The notes beneath the pieces are model-generated. The model saw only the letters and a program-made list of their open reading frames with translations. It searched no databases and was not told where the DNA came from. From the NCBI RefSeq assembly GCF_963676685.1, contig NC_092350.1:67830502-67894501 (forward strand): 64,000 nt of DNA. Direction: 5' to 3'. This stretch comes from Mytilus edulis (taxonomy: Eukaryota > Mollusca > Bivalvia > Mytilida > Mytilidae). Shown here piece by piece: positions 58,501-64,000 of this stretch (position 1 is the stretch's first letter; the number at the start of each line of letters is the position of its first letter). A program made the position numbers and the translations under genes.

Positions 58501-61500
58501 AAGTTATAATATAATGAGATATGATATTATAAAATACTTGAAATGATTTAAATAAGGCATCGTTAGTGCAGTAAATCAACTTTAATTTCTTTTTTAGATT
58601 CCCATACCCTTCACAGAACATAACCTTGCAACATGTTGTAAATACATCGTCCTATCCAGCAAGTATAGCTGTTGATTCTGCAAATGGTCATATCTACTGG
58701 ATAAATGATGATCAAAGTAACAAACTTTCAAGATGCAATTTAGACGGAACGAACGTAGTGGTTATATTTACAACTTTTAATTACGCTTTAATGCTACGAC
58801 TAGATGTTAAAAACAGGTATACTATATCTATATATTGTGACAGTATCTTATGTACATGTTGTAATTTACAAGTTCAATCTAACCGAATAATACAGAGACC
58901 AGTCATTTGCAACAAATTGATAAATAATGTATTGCATTGTTTAATCACATTAGTCATATGAGTTAAACTTGGAGCAATTTATTTTTTATCTGTTGGGTAG
59001 GATTTGCTTATTTATGGTTTTGTTTGTAATGTATGATGGTTCTTTTTTGATTTTTTTCTTCAGTTTACTTAGTTTTCTTGTTCATAACCAATATATTGTA
59101 TAAATCAATAAAACATCATCTCCCCTTGTCAATGTTACAATTTTAAACACAATTTTTTTTACACAATTTAAAAAATACCCAATCTATTTATTATAATTTA
59201 TCTACTTTTTTCAGGAAAGTCATATTTTGTCACCAGTTGATCTAAATAATTGATTATCCAGCACAAACTTTTTGAAACCTTCGAATGCGGGATTTTTCCG
59301 CTGTGTTGAAGACCCACTGGTGTCGTTGGGTTATTTCATGATTTTCGATGTGTTGTTTGAGAATTTGGGGGTTTGAATTTATGCTGTTTTTGTATCACGG
59401 ACTGGCTCTTTATTGTATATATTTGACGTCGAGCGATAACGAGCGGTAAAGTGTCAGCATAAAGGTCAAACCCGTGATAACATATCAGCAATGATTTCAA
59501 TTATATTATGACAAATACGGCAATCATTTTGGATCGAAGCGTTCAAGGTGAATGCAGATAATCGCCGTTCTGGTAAACAAAACCTATTATTATATTCACG
59601 TAAAAGATCTTTGCAAACTTAATTAGTGACATGCTACAACTATTTTCAATGACGTATTTGTAAGGTTTAGACAAACAAATTGTCTTATTACACATTTTAT
59701 CATAGTTTTTTTATGTTTACTTGTAATGATAACTTTCGGATTCACAATCGTGTAATTTCCTGTGAAATGCTGATATTCTTACGTCATCGTTCATATCGTC
59801 GAGTATCTCATTCGAAAGAAAGCAAATGACAAAGGAGTATGATCTGAACATCATAATAAATATATTCATAGAATATCTCTTTGACACATTACCCATTTCT
59901 ATTGTCAATTCTATTAAAGAAAGCTGTGCAATATGAAAAAAATCATGAATTTCACGTAAATATATTGATGAAATCGTCACTGCGTGTAGGTGTATCATTT
60001 AAGGAGAAATACCTTATTTTATTCATTTATCTAAAAATAACATTATCATCATGATCATGAGACTAAGGGTATGCTCGATTGTTTTTGAAGCCTGATTAAA
60101 ACCGAGTTAAGATTTGTTAAATTACTAATAAATGGATAGAAGGAGACTCTTACACTGTCAATACAGTTGACCTCGCTTATGGTCATGTGATATCCATGAG
60201 TGTATTGTATGAGTCTATACTTTTTTGCGGATTGAAAATGATTTTGGATTTTTTACCTAGTGGATATCTTTGTTTTTCTTTTCGTGTAATACTTAAGTTA
60301 AAAAATGTACTCGTCATTGTTTATGTCATACGATGGTTGTGCTTGCTTGAACAGAAAACCAGTGATAGTACACTTTTTATCTTAGAGGTATTCCAAAATT
60401 GTACTAATGGAATATTTTATATGTTGTATGAAAGACGAGGGGACAATGTTCAAATTGTATAAAATGACAAAATTGTTATTGTATTTCTATTTTCATAGTT
60501 ATCTTTCCCGAAGGTATCCTCGTATTAGGTAATATCATTCATACACATAAACACACAAACACACACAAAAACAAGATACGCACAGCCAAACACAGCTAGT
60601 TGATCTTTCAATTGATAATAATTATCTTTCAGATGGATGTATATTGGCTACTTCAACAAAGGAATATCAAAGTCCAGATTCAATTTAACTGAAACTAGTA
60701 TGATTGCAAACTTTCAATCGAACTCTCGTGTACGTACAGTCGGAATGGACATAGGTATGAGTCATGAATATTTGTCTTATAGTATATGAATTGATGTAAC
60801 ACTACACGTTTGATTTTCTTAAAAGACCTTCAGATGTACTACTGTTATGTACGTCTATATGATAGGTTTAGGCATATACTATCAATACATACACTGCAAT
60901 ATACAAATATATTTGGATGTGAGCCAATCCATCGAATAATTAGCATAAAACGGAAATAATACTATAAATTTCCAGAAAATACATCGTGAATTTCTAAAAA
61001 TAATAGGCAAATTATTCAAGATGTGATGACAAATTAAACGCATAAATTTGGGAAACAGAGTCACATAAAAGGAAAAGATAGAACAACTATGGATTTCTCC
61101 TTTTGTTACTAGGGTTGTTAACTACATAAATAACAATCTAAGTAGATTCCATATATTTATTTCGAATATTTGAAAATAAAAGCTCTGCAGGAATGTTCGC
61201 ATATAGAAATGGAAAGTTCACAGTTGGAATTATAGCTAAATGCATACCTGCAATATATAATGTCTCCATCAGATCAGGATTGTAATATATGAAAATCAGA
61301 AATTTAGAGGACATATAATAAAGAAAAGTAAACTTCCGTCCATTTTTTTTTTTAAATTGTCAAAATTAGTTGAAAAATTGTTATACTTGATATATCTCAC
61401 ACGTTACATTTTATACACACAAATACAAAGAAGATAAGTTATGCTGGTCATAGCAGCTCACGATTGTGATTATTCTTTAGAAGGTTTATCAAAATGTTTG

Positions 61501-63666
61501 CTCCCAAAAAATGTGGTTAATACGATTCCTTCGAAAAATACAGAGAACAATTGGATCCAGAATGTCATGCCTACACCTTGTTGCATTGATGTAACCATCA
61601 ATGATAATCAAAGATAGGTGCGTTCCGGGTAGGTTATTAATCAACATACAATAATGTTGCCATGCACCACCAAATTTATATATCACATCAGAAAATCGCG
61701 CATTCCGCCTTCGGTAAATTTCAATAGGAAAAATGAATATGTTAGTCTAGTTGATCGAACCCGTATCCGAGTCGTTTTAAGTTGCACCACCCTGTGACGC
61801 TGTGTTAGGATAATTCCGTTCAATGGCCGACGAACGCTTATACCAACTTGACGCAATCGGTTACGAACTGTTTAGGCAGAAATTCATTTGTTATTTCTTT
61901 CGTGGATTTGTAATGCTGTTTGTGACGAGCTTACAAATAGATTCCGGAGATAAATAATGCGGATGTGCCTGTCCTGACAAAAAATTTCACGTAGCCTGCC
62001 ATGGTTTGTCGAGTCAGTATCTCTTAGAAGAATCATAAGCCGTACAATAGTAGTTCTAGAGACATCCAAATGTTTGGCAACCTGCATTTGGGTCATTCCT
62101 GCTACCAACATTATTTCTTCCATTTTGGCGTTGACGGTCATTGACTTTCTAAAAAAAAAAAAAATTTTCTATGGCAACTTAATCAATTGATAATTGATTG
62201 AACACAATAGTAAATAGATATATAAATAGAAATAGACAAACGAATAGACGAATACATAAATACAGAATACATTGATAAATAAATTCACTTTTATGCAGAC
62301 AGCTCGAGCGAATACAACAATATTGATTGATTGCTTGTTGTTAAATGTCATTTTCAACAACACGATTGTGTTAAGTTTTTTATTGATTGATGAAGCCGGA
62401 GTGCCCGGAGAGAACTGGAAATCCTAGTCAATAAGGATAAGAGTCCATTGCACCTACCTCGTGCAGGAGTCGGACCTCATTGTTGACTGTATAGTGATGT
62501 AGTAATTCCGATTCTTAGACACTCAGCCACCGATTATGCTAGGGAGGAACTTATCTATTATTAATGAATTAATACATCATGAAAGAGACGTGAAACATAC
62601 CAGATGGACATACAAAATGATAATTTGAAATAAACTGGCAACGGCTCTGCTTAAAATTAAGAGACTAACAGATGAACAAAAGTACACAAAACACAACAAC
62701 AATAAGCAGAGTTCTAGTGACAGGAACCCAACAAGAATCTGGGATTGATCACCGAAAGGATGATCATATCCTGCTCCACACATGGCGCCTGTCGTGTTAC
62801 TCATGGTAGTTAAAATCCAGTAATAAGTCTAGTTTGTAGGGTCACATTCAGCAACTATCTTGTAAGCAACAAACCTTTTTTAAGGAAATCATGTTAAGAA
62901 ATTCAAGCCCTGAAATATCGCATCAACTAAGGGATATATACTGCGTATTCAGGCGCTGCTGGAATGATGCTACTTAGAATTGGAAAACTCACAATTTGGA
63001 AGATTAAATCAGTTATTATATCATGCAGTTTGTATTTCATTCGAACCTTATTGTCAGATCCTGGATGAAAGTTAAAATATAAGGCACATTTAATTGTATC
63101 TGTTGAATCTTTATTTCATTCTATTGGAAAGATTCGTTCAACAAAATCACAGTTCTTAATGATCTAGTGTAGGAAAATCATTTATATCGCAAAAGGTAAA
63201 GTATAAGGATTCTCTAACTTATTTTATTCGTTAGAAGTTCCTGTATGAAGTTAATGTCAATTGAATTTAGAAACAAGTCCACAAGAAGAGGGACACAGTT
63301 TTTCTCAAATAAAATACAAATGTTCGTTGAAAAGGCGTAAAAAAATATGCCGTCAATATAAGCGATAGTATGATAGTTAATGCAATTGTTTAATTTTAGA
63401 TCTGACTGAACAAAGAATTTATTGGATAAATTATTATGGTCATATAAAATCTGTGAATGTGGATGGGTCTGATGTTAGAACAGTCATTTCAACAAGTTTT
63501 CCTTCTTTAGAGTACTATGCTTTAGAAGTATTTGAAAGTTACATTTTTTACTATACTGATGATAGCAAGCAGTTAGTTATGAGGAACAAATCACAAGGAT
63601 CCACGCCTATTGTTCTATATAATAGCACCAACTGGATTAAAGGCATATATGTGTTTAAATCTACAG
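49532..63666 (+). CDS. Secreted LDL-receptor-type YWTD propeller protein (3' end outside window)
   Basis: Exons 49532-49592, 57160-57334, 58598-58816, 60633-60754, 63400-63666; splice phases 1, 2, 2, 1, 1 agree at every join and all exons are open. Exon 1 has a good start context (AAACATGG) and encodes a signal peptide (MDVLVWFRISLILFYLSAVE). Exons 2 to 5 encode an LDLR class B propeller: KLLFANSQSIMEVDV, IAVDSANGHIYWINDDQSNK, LSRCNLDGT, WMYIGYFNKGISKSR, then RIYWINYYGHIKSVNVDGSD and YYALEVFESYIFYYTDDS. The YWTD boxes appear as IYWI, MYIG and FYYT variants. By family such propellers bind protein ligands in LRP/LDLR; no transmembrane segment or LDLa repeat is seen so far, so a small secreted protein is likely. 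The blade count is not complete, so exons to the right are expected. The first intron (7.6 kb) holds the repeat arrays. Confidence 0.9.
49786..50025 (+). repeat. Left arm of an inverted duplication (pairs with 52905-53345)
   Basis: Contains TATCTAAACCACACCGGCAA, TCGATGGTATCTAACATCCG, AGAAGAAAGCTAGGTTTCTC, GGAACGAAAGAAATAGGTCA, CCGGTTTCGTCAATGTT. The reverse complement of all five occurs, in order, at 53335-52905. Confidence 0.85.
51218..51235. repeat. Homopolymer, 18 G
   Basis: Uninterrupted run; length is likely unreliable in sequencing. Confidence 0.95.
51596..51675 (+). repeat. CCGT tetranucleotide-rich array
   Basis: CGTCCGTCCGTCTGTCC-type units, imperfect. Part of a longer molluscan-type repeat (AACATGTCGCACCGTTACTT follows). 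Confidence 0.8.
52560..52705 (+). repeat. ACGG tetranucleotide array in a dispersed repeat
   Basis: GACTTCAACTTCATCAAAAACTACC, GGAAGCGGGACAGATGGACG, repeated GGACGAAC units, CAGACCAGAAAACATAATGC, ACTATCGTAGGTGGGGCATA. Recognised as a frequent bivalve repeat; inverted relationship to the array at 51596 in base composition only. Confidence 0.7.
52905..53345 (-). repeat. Right arm of the inverted duplication, with ~230-bp insert
   Basis: Reverse complement of 49786-50025, but split: an AT-rich block (about 52995-53235) lies between the CTCCTTATTTT and ATGAGCATCTC landmarks that are nearly adjacent in the left arm. Confidence 0.8.
53659..53765 (-). repeat. Short interspersed element, family S2, nested in the tandem array
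   Basis: Minus-strand copy: GATGTGGTATGATTGCCAAT, GAGACAACTATCTACAAAAG, GACCAAAATGACACAAACAT, GTCACCGTACGGCCTTCAAC, AATGAGCAGAGCCCATACTG. Confidence 0.85.
54108..54190 (-). mobile_element. Penelope-like family A, very short 3'-tail copy nested in the tandem array
   Basis: Begins (plus sense) ATAAAATTGAGAAAGGAAAT, then GTGTCAAAGTGACAACAACC, CGACCAAAGAGCAGACAACA; shares the CTCAATTTTAT terminus with the other copies. Confidence 0.75.
54490..54649. repeat. 160-bp foldback element
   Basis: Left arm TAAGGAATGACTGTAATATT.., right arm inverted TAAGAAATGACTAATATTTT..; arms of about 65 bp with few differences, meeting at TGGTGCACACTG/CAGTGTGCATGCACCA. Partial copy at 11037. Confidence 0.85.
55495..55810. 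repeat. Palindromic CAGTTCT/AGAACTG array
   Basis: About 300 bp in which TAGAACTG and CAGTTCTA alternate at short, mostly regular spacing (e.g. GACAGTTCTACCTAGAACTG repeated about every 27 bases, then AGAACAGTTCTAGGGTAGAA). Both direct and inverted; no frame. Confidence 0.9.
55865..56080 (-). repeat. Dispersed repeat family R1, inverted copy
   Basis: Reverse complement of 22004: ATACTGAACTCCGAGGAAAT, CGATTGGACGAAAACTGTCA, TATTCCTGATTTGGTACAGG, ATGGTGGATTGAATCTGGTT, extended by GCGTTAAACCTCTCACTTGT. Confidence 0.8.
56081..57159. other. End of first intron of the YWTD gene, nothing recognised
   Basis: Two related phrases, ACACATTGACGGGATC (about 56563) and ACACATTGACGGGATG (about 56668), about 105 bp apart, hint at a short tandem duplication. 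No exon seen. Confidence 0.4.
57733..57818 (+). repeat. Short interspersed element, family S1 (fragment)
   Basis: CCGTGGAATGAGTGCCAATG, CTCTCTATCCAAGTCACAAT, GTAGGTCAAAATGC. In the second intron of the YWTD gene. Confidence 0.7.
58820..60632. other. Third intron of the YWTD gene
   Basis: Mostly unremarkable. 59284-59330 resembles the TTGAAGACCCA..GGTG block of the family A retroelement tail (GCGGGATTTTTCCGCTGTGT, TTGAAGACCCACTGGTG), so it may be an old fragment. An (ACACACA)-rich stretch is at 60540-60575. Confidence 0.4.
61489..62141 (-). pseudogene. Decayed Tc1/mariner transposase
   Basis: N-terminal helix-turn-helix: MTQMQVAKHLDVSRTTIVRL, LRDTDSTNHGRLREI, YLRNLFVSSSQTALQI. The frame then hits TGA and TAA four codons apart where relatives read R-I-S-A-Q (CGA to TGA, CAA to TAA), then continues TVRNRLRQVGISVRRPLNG. 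After a frame change, the catalytic region remains: IDGYINATRCRHDILDPIVL, RRNRINHIF. Contains stops and shifts, so inactive. Lies in the fourth intron of the YWTD gene. Terminal repeats not located. Confidence 0.8.
62380..62545 (-). repeat. tRNA-derived SINE
   Basis: Minus strand begins ATCGGTGGCTGAGTGTCTAA (A-box-like GTGGCTGAGTG) and, 50 bases on, GAGGTCCGACTCCTGCACGA (B-box-like GGTCCGACTCC), then GGTGCAATGGACTC and TTCTCTCCGGGCACTCCGGC. The head resembles a Ser/Leu-type tRNA without a proper cloverleaf, so I call it a SINE and not a tRNA gene. Confidence 0.65.
62546..63399. other. Rest of fourth intron of the YWTD gene
   Basis: No gene or repeat border found. Short minus-strand frames here have no domain features. 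Confidence 0.4.
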
Positions 63667-64000
63667 GTATGTTATTTAAAAAGAGGGACGAAAGATGCGA
63701 GAGGGACAGTCAAACTCATAGATCGACAATAAACTGACAATGTTATAGCTAAAAATGAAAAAGACAAACAGACAAATAATAGTACAGAAGACACAAAATG
63801 ATAAATTACAGACTAAGCAAGCAAATTATACAAAAAGTAGAAAGTAATATAATTACAGTTTGTATCTTATTTTCCGTAACTACGGATACTGGAGTGTTTT
63901 TGATGCAATTCTATACACTACTTATTTCTTGAAATATGCTTTCATTTAAAGATTGTGAATAGTTATGAAGTATATGTACAGTTATCATTCTTTCGTATTC
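63667..64000. other. Start of fifth intron of the YWTD gene
   Basis: Begins with donor GTATGT; no exon before the window ends. Confidence 0.6.

Noticed and set aside
62380-62545. A functional tRNA gene
   Set aside because: A- and B-box-like words exist but no full cloverleaf; flanking sequence continues as a SINE body.

Overview
The window is animal nuclear DNA. It is AT-rich, its genes are split by long introns with GT..AG borders, the only long uninterrupted frames belong to a TRIM-like gene and to retroelement coding regions, and repeats are dense. The repeat families (hammerhead-ribozyme retrozymes, Penelope-like elements, the 'GATGTGGTATGA..CCAATGAGAC' short elements) and the gene types (B-box/propeller TRIM-like, FAMeT-domain, GON/EGF and YWTD secreted proteins) are what I associate with a marine bivalve, most likely a mussel of the genus Mytilus. 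That species call is inference, because no search was run.

Layout. A single-exon B-box/coiled-coil/propeller gene on the minus strand (485-2191) carries an in-frame TGA at codon 30. Next, on the plus strand, is a five-exon gene of unknown function (3620-4608) made of exons too short for an ORF scan. From 25230 down to 8582 on the minus strand I reconstruct a secreted gene: signal peptide, GON-like domain in two exons, one EGF domain, and a short Cys-rich tail. Its introns hold nested transposons: a Penelope-like reverse transcriptase copy cut in two by a 4.88-kb terminal-inverted-repeat element, and a MITE that sits exactly on the last splice acceptor. From 26 to 39 kb there is almost only repeat DNA: retrozymes, MITEs and retroelement tails. 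At 39456-40101 on the minus strand are two exons of a FAMeT-domain gene with a conserved Trp codon turned into TAG.

From 42 to 49 kb lies mostly anonymous DNA. It holds a 5'-truncated Penelope-like element (45236-46398) with a GIY-YIG endonuclease and, just downstream, a hammerhead ribozyme whose conserved core is complete. From 49532 to beyond the right edge a plus-strand gene encodes a signal peptide followed by an LDL-receptor-type YWTD propeller; five exons are visible, all in matching splice phase. Its introns hold a decayed Tc1/mariner transposase, a tRNA-derived SINE, a tandem array of roughly 260-bp units, and a palindromic CAGTTCT/AGAACTG array.

The protein-coding genes share no visible operon-like logic. 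Three of them (GON/EGF, FAMeT, YWTD) look like secreted extracellular-domain proteins, built at least partly from phase-1 exons. The most interesting structure is in the mobile DNA: two kinds of ribozyme-bearing retroelement side by side, a transposon whose empty site can be rebuilt from the interrupted reading frame, and a MITE that appears to have rewritten a splice acceptor.
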